Shown here: in pieces, positions 1-11,690 of the stretch
Layout: each line of letters starts with the position of its first letter
How positions within the stretch are numbered: the first letter of the stretch is position 1
Assembly (NCBI GenBank): GCA_950295325.1
Contig: OX485809.1
Span: 27,170,144-27,234,143, forward strand
Length of the DNA: 64,000 nt
Direction: 5' to 3'
Source: Polytrichum commune
Lineage: Eukaryota; Streptophyta; Polytrichopsida; Polytrichales; Polytrichaceae
The notes under the pieces: generated by a model
The model's input: the letters and a program-made list of their open reading frames with translations, nothing else
What the model was told of the DNA's origin: nothing
The model's database searches: none
Made by a program: the position numbers and the translations under genes

Positions 1-311
1 CAAATTTCCAAAGTTCATTGAGGTTGTGGCGGGGATCATCAAAATTGCCATGAGCATCAAGGCCGATGACCCCATTGAGCAATTTGGCGGTGCATTACAA
101 CAATGGACGTTGAGGGGAGATAGGTCTCCCGCGAAATAATACTTGTGCTGCGAACCGAATGTAAGACGATGGCATTGTGGCCAAGGCTAGTAGCCTTAAG
201 CCGAGGCCAAGTCTTTTGTACCTTGAGGCTCAAATGAATGGGAGACTTGTCTCATGGGTTGACAAAGAGGCTACTACTTCTTCTTGAGCCCAAAACTCAT
301 AAGGGAGTTGG
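1..311 (+). mobile_element. E4, 5' internal fragment of an old gypsy copy
   Basis: This stretch closely matches the internal region of E5 at about 20073-20360, between the leader and the protease-like segment. It contains no open gene. It ends in GTTGG (307-311), which is repeated at 15484-15488, where E4 resumes, so E4 was split by the element that left the solo LTR at 312-15483. The 5' LTR and primer site of E4 lie outside the window. It carries only one unit of the 56-bp leader repeat found six-fold in E1, E2 and E14. Confidence 0.85.
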
Positions 312-368
312 TGTCGCGCACCTCTCCATGAGGAGTGCCCGAAACACCATGGGCACAAGGGGGACCCC

Positions 369-1360
369 TGTCGCAACCCTTGCTAGCCCCCGTTGACAAT
401 CTTGCCAATTTTCATTTCTACCAAAGGTTACGAGCGCTAACCATTCGCATTCCGCCATGCTAATGGATAGCTCCTCTTACCCCGGACCAATAGTTCATAG
501 GAGGGAACCAACCCTCCTACTTTGCTTTCGGGACTCACCCCTTAATCGCTAACCAACCCCTTTAATCGGTAACCAATCCTTAGATGTGGACTTCCATTCA
601 TGGAAGTCCAATCTTATGTTGATCATCGCGTTGCCGGAGCAACACTACAACAACCCGAACCATACTAGGCAACTATGGCCTCACATTAGGCCAATGCCTA
701 TGGAGGCCGTGCCGTTCGGCCTCGGGTGGGTGAGGCCACACCACCTCACCCATATAAGCCTCTAGGACTCTACGCGGGGCCCCTACCCCACCGTCAACCA
801 ACCTCTTGTCTCTCTACCAAGAGTTGGGGCCAAGTGGACATTTTCCCTTAGCCGCTGGGCCTAGAAGCCCCCAGCGGCTTCAGACCATCATAACTTCCTT
901 GTATGATGTCTGATTCCAGAAACCAACCACTCCATCTTCATCTACGCTTCACGTAGATGCCGATGGACTCCTCACTTGCCCCATTCGGGCAAGTCTTGAG
1001 GAAGTTATGCGTGTTTGAACCTTGGCAGTCCCGGGAATCACTCCCAGGCACTGCTGTACCAGGGCGCTGTCCCGGGACAGCGCCCCACTCAAATGGCCAT
1101 AACTCCTAGCTCACACCTCCGATTGAGGTGTTCTTGAGCTTTCTAGAATCACCACGCCATGAGCTACGCATAGCTCATGGCCTTACCCTTGTGCCTCCTA
1201 GTCTTCGTGGGTGGGAGGCGTTCCCAACGCCCGGGGCCCTCACCCACACTAGGATCACTTGGGCCCTCTCACCAACGGCGCCACAAGTCCCGGGTGTCAC
1301 TCCGGGGTCCCCCTTGTGCCCATGGTGTTTCGGGCACTCCTCATGGAGAGGTGCGCGACA
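369..1360 (-). repeat. E1 3' LTR
   Basis: 992 bp, TG...CA ends, identical by eye to 6473-7464. It is 16 bp longer than the family's usual 976 bp because a short stretch around 'aatcgctaaccaacccctttaatcggtaacc' (two near-repeats near 546-575) is duplicated. Confidence 0.95.
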
Positions 1361-1376
1361 CTCACCCCCACCAAAC
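1361..1376 (-). other. E1 polypurine tract
   Basis: On the minus strand GTTTGGTGGGGGTGAG lies directly against the TGTCGC start of the 3' LTR. The same tract precedes the 3' LTRs of E2, E5, E13 and E14. It is the expected plus-strand primer of retrotransposon replication. Confidence 0.8.
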
Positions 1377-2175
1377 GGAGTCGATGCCCTCATCGACTAT
1401 ACTCGTAGTCGGCACACCAATTCTCAAGTTGCCATCCTCTATGGTGCGGCATTGTGTTTACCTTAGGGCGCGACCCCCACAATGCATCTTCAAATTTGGC
1501 ATAGTCCCAAAGGTGTCGTTACTAGGTGGTCCGTTAGCGACCTTGGAACTCCTCCAAGGACCTAACCTATACTAGACCCACCTACTTCGGGACTCACATG
1601 GGTTGCCCCTCTTTTGGGGCCTCCCCCCCCGTTAGGCTCCACTAGCCTAACGTGACACATGTAGGCGAGACCTCAACGCTTCCACTAAGTTGTCTCGGTT
1701 GCAACTCCGAGATGGCTTTCCATTGTTAAGCCACGCCTCGATCGCACGGGGGTGATGCCAAGTCCCGCCCGACTCGGTTCCCACTTTGCTCTTTCGAGAC
1801 ATGGGTTCATGACTCCCATGCGCCAACTTTCGTTAGCTCGCGGGTAGCACTTTTATGAGCACGCGCCATCACCTTGCCCCCGCCCGGACAAGCCCACAAC
1901 TAAGAAGTTTCTTGGTTTTATCCAAGGCCCCTCCAAGCCATGGCCCCCAATTACTCGGCTTACCCAACCTAGTTTGGCATGTCTATTCCCCCTCTTCCAT
2001 TAACCAAGCACAAGTACAAGACTAGGACCTCATCTCATACTTTTCTCTTTGCACCACTAAAGTTTGGACTTTATTCCCTCAAGCCAAAGAACAAGTTCAT
2101 GTTGTGGAGTAATTAACCTCGAAGCTAAGTGTGCTACTAGCGTCTCTCCCCCACTAAAGGAGATTGATGTCCTCA
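1377..2175 (-). other. E1 3' non-coding region
   Basis: About 800 bp between the end of the chromodomain remnant and the purine tract. It holds no domain or open gene that I recognise and is conserved in E2, E5, E13 and E14. A long 3' untranslated region is a constant feature of this family. Confidence 0.6.
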
Positions 2176-2637
2176 TCAATGCCTACGCTTCTTTTTATTG
2201 GAATCCTTAGCCTTAGTTTCTTCAAAGTGCTTCACCTATTCATTTGTGTTCACCATGTCTCTTGCCGCCACCCAAGCGGTTTCTTTTTCATGGTATCCTC
2301 ACCATTTCACCAAGTACTATTTTGTACATTTTTTTTCATTTTCACTTGGGCTTCCTACACTTGAGGGTGCCCTCCTACCTCATGTTCCAAATGACCTCCA
2401 TAAGGTCGGGAGGTGGCCTAATCACTTGCTTGTGATTGGGCCACAAGGTGTCGTCCTAAAATGACTTTCGTATTGAGACATGAAATGTCGGATGCACTTT
2501 GATCTCCGGCGGTAATTCCAACTTATACATGTCCTTGAACACTTGTTCCACAATGGAAAACGAAGCTCCAATTTTGGACATGAACTTTTGAAGTAAGGCC
2601 TTTGGGCAAGGTGAAGTTGTCCACATTCAACAACACC

Positions 2638-3135
2638 TTATTGGCCCACCTCATACTCCACTTCGCGTCTTCCGGCATTGATTTGCACTCCGTAGCACCT
2701 TCGGGCTTTCTCCACCAACAACTTGGTCATCTCCAAGACTTGTTTACCATCCTTGGCCAAGTCCTCACCATCTTGGTTGAACTCTAGTGTTGAATGTGCC
2801 CCCTCGAGAGCTAGGTTAATAGGTTGGAGCGCATCCACTCCATAAGCCACCACCAAAGACCACCCCTTGGTAGCCAAGTGCGTGGCTACATTGCAATTAC
2901 ACTCCGCTCGACCCACATAGTCCGCCCAATCTCCTTGGTCCGCCCCCACCAAGTTCCTCAAGTATTGCTTCAAGACTCCATTCACATGCTCCGCTTTCCC
3001 ATTCATTTGGGAATGCAAGGTCGTGCTAAACCTTAGTTTCATTCCGACCTCCTTAGAGAAATGCATTGAAAATGCACTTGTGAACTTTGGATCTTGATCC
3101 CACACAATCACTCTTGGCAACCCGTGGTGCCTCAA
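2638..3135 (-). pseudogene. E1 integrase core, C-terminal part
   Basis: An open stretch of 165 codons starting at MRHHGLPRVIVWDQD. It contains the second Asp (VIVWDQDPKFTS) and the Glu (in KAEHVNG) of the DDE triad, followed by the integrase C-terminal segment. The first Asp lies upstream, beyond the amber codon at 3154-3156. As an isolated fragment it would not be active. The same fragment is open in E2, E4, E5 and E14. Confidence 0.85.
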
Positions 3136-4029
3136 CCATCCTTTGAGAAAAGGCTATGCGTTCTCCAACGCGGTGGCGGTTCCCACAATCGGCACCATGT
3201 GTGCCAACTTGGCAAACCGCTCTACCATCAACAAGATGGCATCATACCCATGTGACTCCGGCAAACTTGTGATCAAATCCATGCACATACCATGCCATGG
3301 CGCCAACGGGATAGGCAACGGTTGCAAGAAACCGCCTTGCTTTTGATAAGAGGCTCGGTTCACTTGGCACTTTGATTCAAGCCTTCACAAAGTGGGCTAT
3401 ATCTTCCTTTATGCACCGCCAATGGTACCTCCTTGACACCTTTCTATGGCGGTTTTTTCTTTTTCCTCTATGGCCGGCAATAGGACTATCATATTCCTCC
3501 TTCAAAACCAATAGCCTCAACTTGCCTTGTGGCACATACACCCAACTTTGCTTGCACTTGAACAATCCGTCCACCAACTAAACCTCTTTGAGCACCTTGC
3601 TCTTGCGAAGTTCACCTAAAAGTTTTTGTGCTTTTGGGGTAGTTAATTTACCCCTCCCGTATCTTGCATCACAAGTTTCCTTCGCCGGCACACATTAGCC
3701 ACAAGGTTTGGATGGTTCTCATTGCTTGGAACTCATCCGGTCTACTTCGCGCATCCGGCACCACATTTCCACGGTCCGGTTTGTGGATCAAATCCACCTT
3801 CATAAGCGCCAAACTATCATGCCACCGCAATGACTTGGCGCTTACTTGCGCTTGAATGTCAAAATTCTTTTAGGACACATTGTCCATGTAGACCTTTGCT
3901 TTGTGCGACCCCAAATAGTGTCGCCACATCTTCAAGCAATGCACTACGACAAAGAAGTTCTTTGTCATCAGTTGGTTGTCTTCTTTGACAACCATCGAGC
4001 TTCATGCTCCCATATGCAATGGCCATCCA

Positions 4030-4690
4030 TCTTACATTAACAATCCACCATTGGCAAAGTTACTCGCCCCCGTATGCACCTCAAAAGGTTTGTCAAACTC
4101 CATGAACTTGAGCACGGGCGGTGAAGAGGACTTGCTCCCCAAAGACTTGGTGACAAGGCTAGTCCCACTCTTGGGATAGCCATTTCTTTCACAAGTCGGA
4201 CAAGGTCTTACAACCATCGAGCTTCATGTTCCCATATGCAATGGCCATTTTTTTTTTACATCCACATCCGCCAAATAAAATCTCTCGCCCCCGTATGCAC
4301 CTCAAAAGGTATGTCAAACTCCGCGAACTTGAGCACGGGCGGCAAAGAGAACTTCGTCTTAAGCTCCTCAATGGCTTGGTGGCACGGCTCATCCCACTCT
4401 TGGGATAGCCATTTCTTGCACAAGCCGGACAAGGTTCGACAACCATGGAGCTTAATGCCCTCATAAGCAATGGTCATCCATCTTGGATCAACATCCGCCA
4501 ATGATAAAGTCCTTCGTCTCCATGTGCACCTCAAAATGCTTATGAAAACCCAGAAATTTAACCACATCTTGTGAAGGGAACTTGCTCTTGAGCTTTCCAA
4601 GGGCTTGGTGACAAGGCTCATCCCACTCTTGGAATAGCCATTTCCTCAATAAGTCGAGTAAGGCCCTAGCAACCTTAAAACAAATCTAGA
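4030..4690 (-). repeat. E1 ~230-bp tandem array at the RT-RNase H junction
   Basis: Three units, recognisable by 'ggctatcccaagagtggga' (minus strand) at about 4165, 4394 and 4621, a spacing of about 229. Each unit encodes, with breaks, the end of the RT connection and the start of RNase H (KWLSQEWDEPCHQA... to PFEVHTGASDF). Units differ from each other by scattered substitutions. Confidence 0.85.
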
Positions 4691-5499
4691 ATGAAGTGGT
4701 GGTAGTAGTCGGCTAGGCCAACCAATGACCTAAGCTTTTTTTTTTTTGAGTCAAGCACCAATTCTCCTCTTGGATTGCCTTGAAATTCTTCATGTTTGTC
4801 CACCAACTTCCTTTGTCACCACATGCCTCAAGAACTCAATTTCTTCTTGAGCAAAGTTGCAATTCACTTCTTGGCGGTAACATTTTGAGCAACACATTGG
4901 TGAATACATCCTTGTATCTCACCAACATCCCACAAGTATGGTTTGGGGGAGGCCCATCTTTCCTAGCCTCCCCATGAGTTCCTTGGAGTTGCTTCAATTG
5001 AACCACGACCATTATATTTACCATATTTCATTTGGTCCATTAAGACCAAATTCAACTTGGGTCCTCCTACCATAGGAGTCCTTGTTAATTTGAACCTCAA
5101 TTCTTTTCCATTATGACACATTATAATGCACGGCAAGCACACCGGCTTGCACCTCACATCTATCATGTGAGTTTCAAAGAAGGCGGCCTTCACAATGACA
5201 TGCATTTCATCTATTTCACATGGTGTGAAATTTTGACAAAATTCCAATGTCCCACATTGAAAGGTTACATGCATCGCGGCCTCCTTTGTCTCATGCGGTT
5301 TGCCCTTTCCAAACCGCACCTTGGTGGGCTTCACCACTCTACCAATCGGCAAACCCCAACTCCCTTGTGAGCTTTGGGGTCATGAAAGAATGCCTTAACT
5401 CTTTGTCAACCCATGAGACAAGCCTCCCATTCATTTGAGCCTCAAGGTACAAAAGACTTGGCCTCGGCTTAAGGCTACTAGCCTTGGCCACAAAGCCAT

Positions 5500-5795
5500 C
5501 GTCCAACATTTGGTCTTCGGCAACTTGGCTTGGCTTGGTCCGCAAAGCCAACTTTAAACATTTCGTCCGCGGGACAAATTGATTTGGTGCCACAAAACCA
5601 ATTTCTAATAATTTGTCCGCAAAACAAACATGTTTTGCCTTGGTAGCACCAAGCCACCTTCCCACACTCCGTCCGCGGCACAAACATGAATTGCCTTGGT
5701 AGGACAAACCCACCTCCCAACATTCCGTCCGCGGCACAAGTATGATTTGCTTTGGAAGCATAAAGCCACCTTTCAACATTCCGTCTGCGGCACCA
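5500..5795 (-). repeat. E1 ~56-bp tandem repeats in the leader
   Basis: Minus-strand motif near 'gccgcggacggaatgtt' recurs at about 5506, 5557, 5606, 5662, 5718 and 5774. Spacing is mostly 56 bp. The same array is in E2 and E14 and is reduced to one unit in E4 and E5. Confidence 0.75.
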
Positions 5796-6458
5796 ATATG
5801 TTTTGCCTAAGTAAAATGGACCAAACAATTTGCACTCATTTCTTTGGGACCTACTTTGGCTAAAGCCACTTGTGGTGATGCGCCGCCAACTTCTCTTTGG
5901 GACCATTGGCTTCAATGCTCTTGCAAACTTGATGGTCCCCACCGTGTCCTCAAGAAGCCTTGGGGACTTAAACAAGGCATCCACCACCCGCTTTTAAAAC
6001 CCCACCTAAAAGGATGCATTTCTTAGAAAGCTCGTCCGTTTTAGGTGTATCCTTCATTTGTGCGTTTGAATAGCGCACATAGGCCTTAAGAGGCCCCGGG
6101 TGCCTCATTAGCACTAAATTCATTCCAACATCAATACCTTCCAAGCATTTCGAATTGGAATTTCAATCCAACATTAATGCCCTCCAAGGTTTTGGGTGCT
6201 TTCGGTATTCTAGGCCCCAAATGTTTTTTTGAGGTTTGCGGGAGCCCTTTTCAAAGCACTCCTCCATTTTCCTTACCAAATCCACCCTCATGCCCACCAT
6301 TGTCATTTGAACCAATGGTATGGTCAAATTCCACTTGCACATGATCCTTGTTCCAATTTGAGCCTCACAACCTTTTGGAAACCCCGGGCTCACCATCATA
6401 ACCCGCATTTTTGATAGCCATGTTTCCCTCAAAGTGCGAGCTCAAAACTTGGAACCCT
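5796..6458 (-). other. E1 leader, where gag would be
   Basis: About 660 bp between the primer site and the 56-bp repeats. No gag motifs, zinc knuckle or sustained open frame are seen, so gag has been lost or eroded beyond recognition. Confidence 0.6.
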
Positions 6459-6470
6459 GCTCTGATACCA
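6459..6470 (-). other. E1 primer-binding site
   Basis: Minus strand TGGTATCAGAGC, two bases inside the 5' LTR end. It is complementary to the 3' end of plant initiator tRNA-Met, the usual minus-strand primer of plant gypsy elements. Confidence 0.9.
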
Positions 6471-6472
6471 CG

Positions 6473-7464
6473 TGTCGCAACCCTTGCTAGCCCCCGTTGA
6501 CAATCTTGCCAATTTTCATTTCTACCAAAGGTTACGAGCGCTAACCATTCGCATTCCGCCATGCTAATGGATAGCTCCTCTTACCCCGGACCAATAGTTC
6601 ATAGGAGGGAACCAACCCTCCTACTTTGCTTTCGGGACTCACCCCTTAATCGCTAACCAACCCCTTTAATCGGTAACCAATCCTTAGATGTGGACTTCCA
6701 TTCATGGAAGTCCAATCTTATGTTGATCATCGCGTTGCCGGAGCAACACTACAACAACCCGAACCATACTAGGCAACTATGGCCTCACATTAGGCCAATG
6801 CCTATGGAGGCCGTGCCGTTCGGCCTCGGGTGGGTGAGGCCACACCACCTCACCCATATAAGCCTCTAGGACTCTACGCGGGGCCCCTACCCCACCGTCA
6901 ACCAACCTCTTGTCTCTCTACCAAGAGTTGGGGCCAAGTGGACATTTTCCCTTAGCCGCTGGGCCTAGAAGCCCCCAGCGGCTTCAGACCATCATAACTT
7001 CCTTGTATGATGTCTGATTCCAGAAACCAACCACTCCATCTTCATCTACGCTTCACGTAGATGCCGATGGACTCCTCACTTGCCCCATTCGGGCAAGTCT
7101 TGAGGAAGTTATGCGTGTTTGAACCTTGGCAGTCCCGGGAATCACTCCCAGGCACTGCTGTACCAGGGCGCTGTCCCGGGACAGCGCCCCACTCAAATGG
7201 CCATAACTCCTAGCTCACACCTCCGATTGAGGTGTTCTTGAGCTTTCTAGAATCACCACGCCATGAGCTACGCATAGCTCATGGCCTTACCCTTGTGCCT
7301 CCTAGTCTTCGTGGGTGGGAGGCGTTCCCAACGCCCGGGGCCCTCACCCACACTAGGATCACTTGGGCCCTCTCACCAACGGCGCCACAAGTCCCGGGTG
7401 TCACTCCGGGGTCCCCCTTGTGCCCATGGTGTTTCGGGCACTCCTCATGGAGAGGTGCGCGACA
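6473..7464 (-). repeat. E1 5' LTR
   Basis: 992 bp with TG...CA ends. On the minus strand it contains the TATA-like CTTATATGG near 6854-6862 and the stem-loop series described for 14310-15285. Confidence 0.95.
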
Positions 7465-7469
7465 ACCCC

Positions 7470-8211
7470 GGAGTGACACCCGGGACTTGTGGCGCCGTTG
7501 GTGAGAGGGCCCAAGTGATCCTAGTGTGGGTGAGGGCCCCGGGCGTTGGGAACGCCTCCCACCCACGAAGACTAGGAGGCACAAGGGTAAGGCCATGAGC
7601 TATGCGTAGCTCATGGCGTGGTGATTCTAGAATGCTCAAGATCACCTCAATCAGAGGTGTGAGCTAGGAGTTATGGCCATTTGAGTGGGGCGCTGTCCCG
7701 GGACAGCGCCCTGGTACAGCAGTGCCTGGGAGTGATTCCCGGGACTGCCAAGGTTCAAACAGGCATAACTTCCTGAAGACTTGCCCGAATGGGGCAAGCG
7801 AGGAGTCCATCGGCATCTACGTGAAGCGTAGATGAGGATGGAGTGGTTGGTTGTTATGATCAGACATCATACAAGGAAGTTATGATGGTCTGAAGCTGCT
7901 GGGGGGTTCTAGGCCCAGCAGCTAAAGGAAAATGTCCACTTGGCCCCAAGTCTTGGTAGAGAGACAAGAGGTTGGTTGGCGGTGGGCTAGGGGCTCCGTG
8001 TAGAGTCCTAGAGGCTTATATGGGTGAGGTGGTGTGGCCTCACCCACCCGAGGCCGAACGGCACGGCCTCCATGGGCATTGGCCCAATGTGAGGCCATAG
8101 TTGCCTAGTATGGTTCGGGTTGTTGTAGTGTTGCTCCGGCAACGCGATGATCAACATAGGATTGGACTTCCATGGATGGAAGTCCACATTGGGGAAATGG
8201 GTTACCGATTA
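7470..8211 (+). repeat. E3 solo LTR, middle piece
   Basis: It continues the LTR after the second ACCCC copy (7465-7469) left by E1 and is cut at 8211 by E2. It matches LTR positions 58-799. Confidence 0.9.
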
Positions 8212-9187
8212 TGTCGCGCACCTCTCGATGAGGAGTGCCCAAAACACCATGGGCACAAGGGGGACCCCGGAGTGACACCCGGGACTTGTGGCGCCATTGG
8301 TGAGAGGGCCCAAGTGATCCTAGTGTGGGTGAGGGCCCCGGGCGTTGGGAACGCCTCCCACCCACGGAGACTAGGAGGCACAAGGGTAAGGCCATGAGCT
8401 ATGCGTAGCTCATGGCGTGGTGATTCTAGAAAGCTCAAGAACACCTCAATCGGAGGTGTGAGCTAGGAGTTATGGCCATTTGAGTGGGGCGCTGTCCCGG
8501 GACAGCGCCCTGGTACAGCAGTGCCTGGGAGTGATTCCCGGGACTGCAAAGGTTCAAACAGGCATAACTTCCTCACCACTTGCCCGAATGGGGCAAGTGA
8601 GGAGTTCATCGGCATCTACGTGAAGCGTAGATGAAGATGGAGTGGTTGGTTGTTATGATCAGACATCATACAAGGAAGTTATGATGGTCTGAAGCTGCTG
8701 GGGGGTTCTAGGCCCAGCAGCTAAAGGAAAATGTCCACTTGGCCCCAACTCTTGGTAGAGAGACAAGAGGTTGGTTGACGGTGGGGTAGGGGCCCCGCGT
8801 AGAGTCCTAGAGGCTTATATGGGTGAGGTGGTGTGGCCTCACCCACCCGAGGCCGAACGGCACGGCCTCCATGGGCTTTGGCCCATTGTGAGGCCATAGT
8901 TGCCTAGTATGCTTCGGGTTGTTGTAGTGTTGCTCCGGCAACGCGATGATCAACATAAGATTGGACTTCCATGGATGGAAGTCCACATCTAAGGAGTGGT
9001 TACCGATTAAAGGGGTGAGTCCCGAAATCAAAGTAGGAGGGTTGGTTCCCCTCCTATGAACTAATGGTCCGGGGTTAGAGGAGCTAACCATTAGCATGGC
9101 GGTATGCGAAGGGTTAGCGACTCGTAACCTTTGCTAGAATTGAAAATTGGCAAGATGGTCAAGGGGGGGCTAGCAAGGGTTGCGACA
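8212..9187 (+). repeat. E2 5' LTR
   Basis: 976 bp, TGTCGC...GCGACA. Differences from the 3' LTR seen by eye: one G/A in 'gcgccRttgg' and one G/T in 'cctttKctag'. Confidence 0.95.
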
Positions 9188-9189
9188 CT

Positions 9190-9201
9190 TGGTATCAGAG
9201 C
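9190..9201 (+). other. E2 primer-binding site
   Basis: TGGTATCAGAGC two bases after the 5' LTR, matching initiator tRNA-Met. Confidence 0.9.
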
Positions 9202-9859
9202 AGGGTTCCAAGTTTTGAGCTCGCACTTTGAGGGAAACATGGGTATAAAAAATGCGGGTTATGATGGTGAGCCCGGGGTTTCCAAAAGGTTGTGAGGCTC
9301 AAATTGGAACAAGGATCATGTGCAAATGGAGTTTGACCATACCATTGATTTTAATGGTAATGGTGGGCATGAGGGTGGATTCGGTGAGGAAAATGGAGGT
9401 GTCCTTTGAAAGGGCTCCCGCAAACCTCAAATAGTATTTGGGGCCTAGAATACCGAATGCACCCAAAACCTTGGAGGGTATTAATGTTGGATTGAAATTT
9501 CAATTCGAGATGCTTCGAAGGTTCGGATGTTGAAATGAACTTGGTGCTAATGAGGCACCCGGGGCCTCTTAAGGCCTATGTGCGCTATTCAAACGCACAA
9601 ATGAAGGATACACCTAAAACGGACGAGCTTTCTAAGAAATGCATCGTTTTAGGTGGGGTTTTAAAAGCGGGTGGTGGATGCCTTGTTTAAGTCCCCAAGG
9701 CTTCTTGAGGACATGGTGGGGATCATCAAGTTTGCAAGATCATTGAATCCGATGGTCCCGAAGAAAAGTTTGGCGGCGCATCACCACAAGTGGCTTTAGC
9801 CAAAGTTGGTCCCAAAGAAATGAGTGCAAATTGTTTGGTTCATTTTATTTAGGCAAAAT
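9202..9859 (+). other. E2 leader without recognisable gag
   Basis: No gag domain, zinc knuckle or sustained frame. It aligns by eye with the leaders of E1, E5 and E14. Confidence 0.6.
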
Positions 9860-10165
9860 ATGTTGGTGCCGCTAACGGAATGTTGAAAGGTGGCTTTATG
9901 CTTCCAAGGCAAATCATACTCATGCCGCGGACGGAATGTTGGAAGGTGGGTTTGTCCTACCAAGGCAATTCATGTTCGTGCCGCATACGGAGTGTGGGAA
10001 GGTGGCTTTGTGCTATCAAGGGAAAACATGTTTGTTTTGTGGACAAATTATTGGAAATTGCTTTTGTGGCACTAAACCAATTCGTCCCAAGGACGAAATG
10101 TTAAAAGTTGGCTTTGCGGACCGAGCCAAAACATATTGTTGCGGTGGACGGAGAATTAGATGGTG
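9860..10165 (+). repeat. E2 ~56-bp tandem repeats
   Basis: Six units beginning near 9868, 9924, 9980, 10036, 10088 and 10140. The consensus includes 'ggacggaatgttgga' and 'ggtttgtcctaccaaggcaa'. They sit upstream of the protease-proximal segment. Confidence 0.8.
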
Positions 10166-11012
10166 GCTTTGTGGCCAAGGCTAGTAGCCTTAAGCCAAGG
10201 CCAAGTCATGTATACCTTGAGGCTCAAATGAATGGGAGATATGTCTCATGAGTTGTCAAAGAGGCAACGGACTCTTTCATGAGCCGAAAGCTCACAAGGG
10301 GGTTGGGGCTCGCGGACGGGTAGAGCCGGCAAGCCCACCAAAGTACGGTTTGCAAAGGGCGAACCGCATGAAGCAAAGGAGGCGGCGATGCATGTAACCT
10401 TTTGATGTGGGACATTAGATTTTTGTCAAGATTTCACTCTATGTGAAATAAGTGACGTGCATGTCATTGAAAAGGTCACCTTCTTTGAAACTCACATGAG
10501 AGATGTGAGGTGCAAGCCGGTGTGCTTGCGGTGCATTATGATGTGTCATAATGGCAAAGAGATGAAGTTCAAATTGATAAGGACTCCTATGGTAGGAGGA
10601 CCCAAGTTGAATTTGGTCTTAATGGACCAAATGAAAAATGGCCAACATAATGGTCGTCGTTCAATTGGAGCAACTCGATAGAACTTATGGGGAGGCTAGG
10701 AAAGATGGGCCTCCCCTAAACCACTTTGGTGGGATGTTGGTGAGATACAATGATGTATTCGCCAATGTGTTGCCCAAAAGTTACCGCCAAGGAGTGAAAA
10801 ATAACTTTGCTCAACAAGAAATTGAGTTCTTGAGGCATGTGGTGACTAAGGAAGTTGGTGGACAAACATGAAGAATGTCAAGGCAATCCAAGAGGAGAAT
10901 TGGCCCTTGACTCAAAAAAAGCTTAGGTCATTGGTTGTCCTAGCCAACTACTACCACCACTTCATTCTAGATTTGTTTTAAGGTTGCTAAGACCTTACTC
11001 AACTTATTGAGG

Positions 11013-11690
11013 AAATAGCTATCCCAAAAGTGGGATGAGCCTGGTCACCAAGCCTTTGGGAAGTTCAAGAGCAAGTTCCCTTCACAAGATGTGGTTAAGT
11101 TTCCGGGTTTTCATAAGTATTTTGAGGTGCACATGGAGGCGAAGGACTTTACCATTGGCGGATGTTGATCCAAGATAAATGACCATTGCTTATGAGAGCA
11201 TTAAGCTCCATGGTTGTCGAACCTTATCCGGCTTGTGCAAGAAATGGCTATCCCAAGAGTGGGATGAGCCGTGCCACCAAGCCATTGGGGAGCTTAAGAG
11301 CAAGTTGTCTTTGCCGCCCGTGCTCAAGCTTGCGGAGTTTGCCAAACCTTTTGAGGTGCATACGGGGGCGAGTGACTTTACCATTGGCGGATGTTGATGT
11401 AAAAAAAAAATGGCCATTGCATATGGGAGCATGAAGCTCGATGGTTGGCCGACCTTGTCCGACTTGTCAAAGAAATGGCTATCCCAAGAGTGGGACTAGC
11501 CTTGTCACCAAGTCTTTAGGGGGCTTAAGAGCAAGTTCTCTTTGCCGCCCGTGCTCAAGTTCGTGGAGTTTGACAAACCTTTTGAGGTGCATACGGGGGC
11601 GAATAACTTTGCCAATGGTGGATTGTTAATGTAAGATGGATGGGCATTGCATATGGGGGCTTGAGGCTCGATGGTTGTCAAAGAGGACAA
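11013..11690 (+). repeat. E2 ~230-bp tandem array at the RT-RNase H junction
   Basis: Three units, with 'gctatcccaa' of each at about 11017, 11246 and 11477 (spacing 229 and 231). Each encodes the same broken RT connection/RNase H start. Confidence 0.85.

Larger units (their letters stand above)
2176..5352 (-). pseudogene. E1 pol remnant (protease-proximal, RT, RNase H, integrase, chromodomain)
   Basis: Reading down the minus strand: a segment after the protease (about 5350-4963, with MVGGPKLNLVLMDQM), then a jump from LPPRSE (~4870) almost directly to the end of RT, so the catalytic palm is missing. The RT/RNase H junction array follows (~4690-4030), with VHTGAS where RNase H normally has Asp. 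Integrase comes next: a zinc region, MDLITSLPES with the first catalytic Asp, an amber codon at 3154-3156, then VIVWDQDPKFTS with the second Asp and KAEHVNG with the Glu (2638-3135). A chromodomain remnant ends at 2176. The reading frame is broken many times and cannot encode an active polyprotein. Confidence 0.9.
369..7464 (-). mobile_element. E1, complete but coding-defective gypsy retrotransposon
   Basis: E1 is 7096 bp with 992-bp LTRs at both ends, flanked by perfect 5-bp duplications ACCCC (364-368 and 7465-7469) inside solo LTR E3. Reading on the minus strand the order is 5' LTR, 2-base gap, primer site, non-coding leader, ~56-bp tandem repeats, protease-proximal segment, RT remnant with the ~230-bp array, RNase H remnant, integrase, chromodomain remnant, ~800 bp of non-coding 3' sequence, purine tract, 3' LTR. 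The two LTRs show no difference by eye, so insertion is recent. Every pol domain is broken, so mobilisation must have used enzymes from elsewhere (inference). Confidence 0.95.

Noticed and set aside
2824..3036. Opposite-strand frames over the integrase
   Set aside because: They are shadows of the integrase reading frame and are repeated with it in every copy.
369..8211. Head-to-head LTRs at about 7.4-7.5 kb as a simple LTR palindrome
   Set aside because: The ACCCC duplications show that E1 inserted into solo LTR E3; the inverted look is a result of that insertion.
9190..9201. tRNA gene at the primer-binding sites
   Set aside because: Only the 12 bases complementary to the tRNA 3' end are present; there is no cloverleaf.
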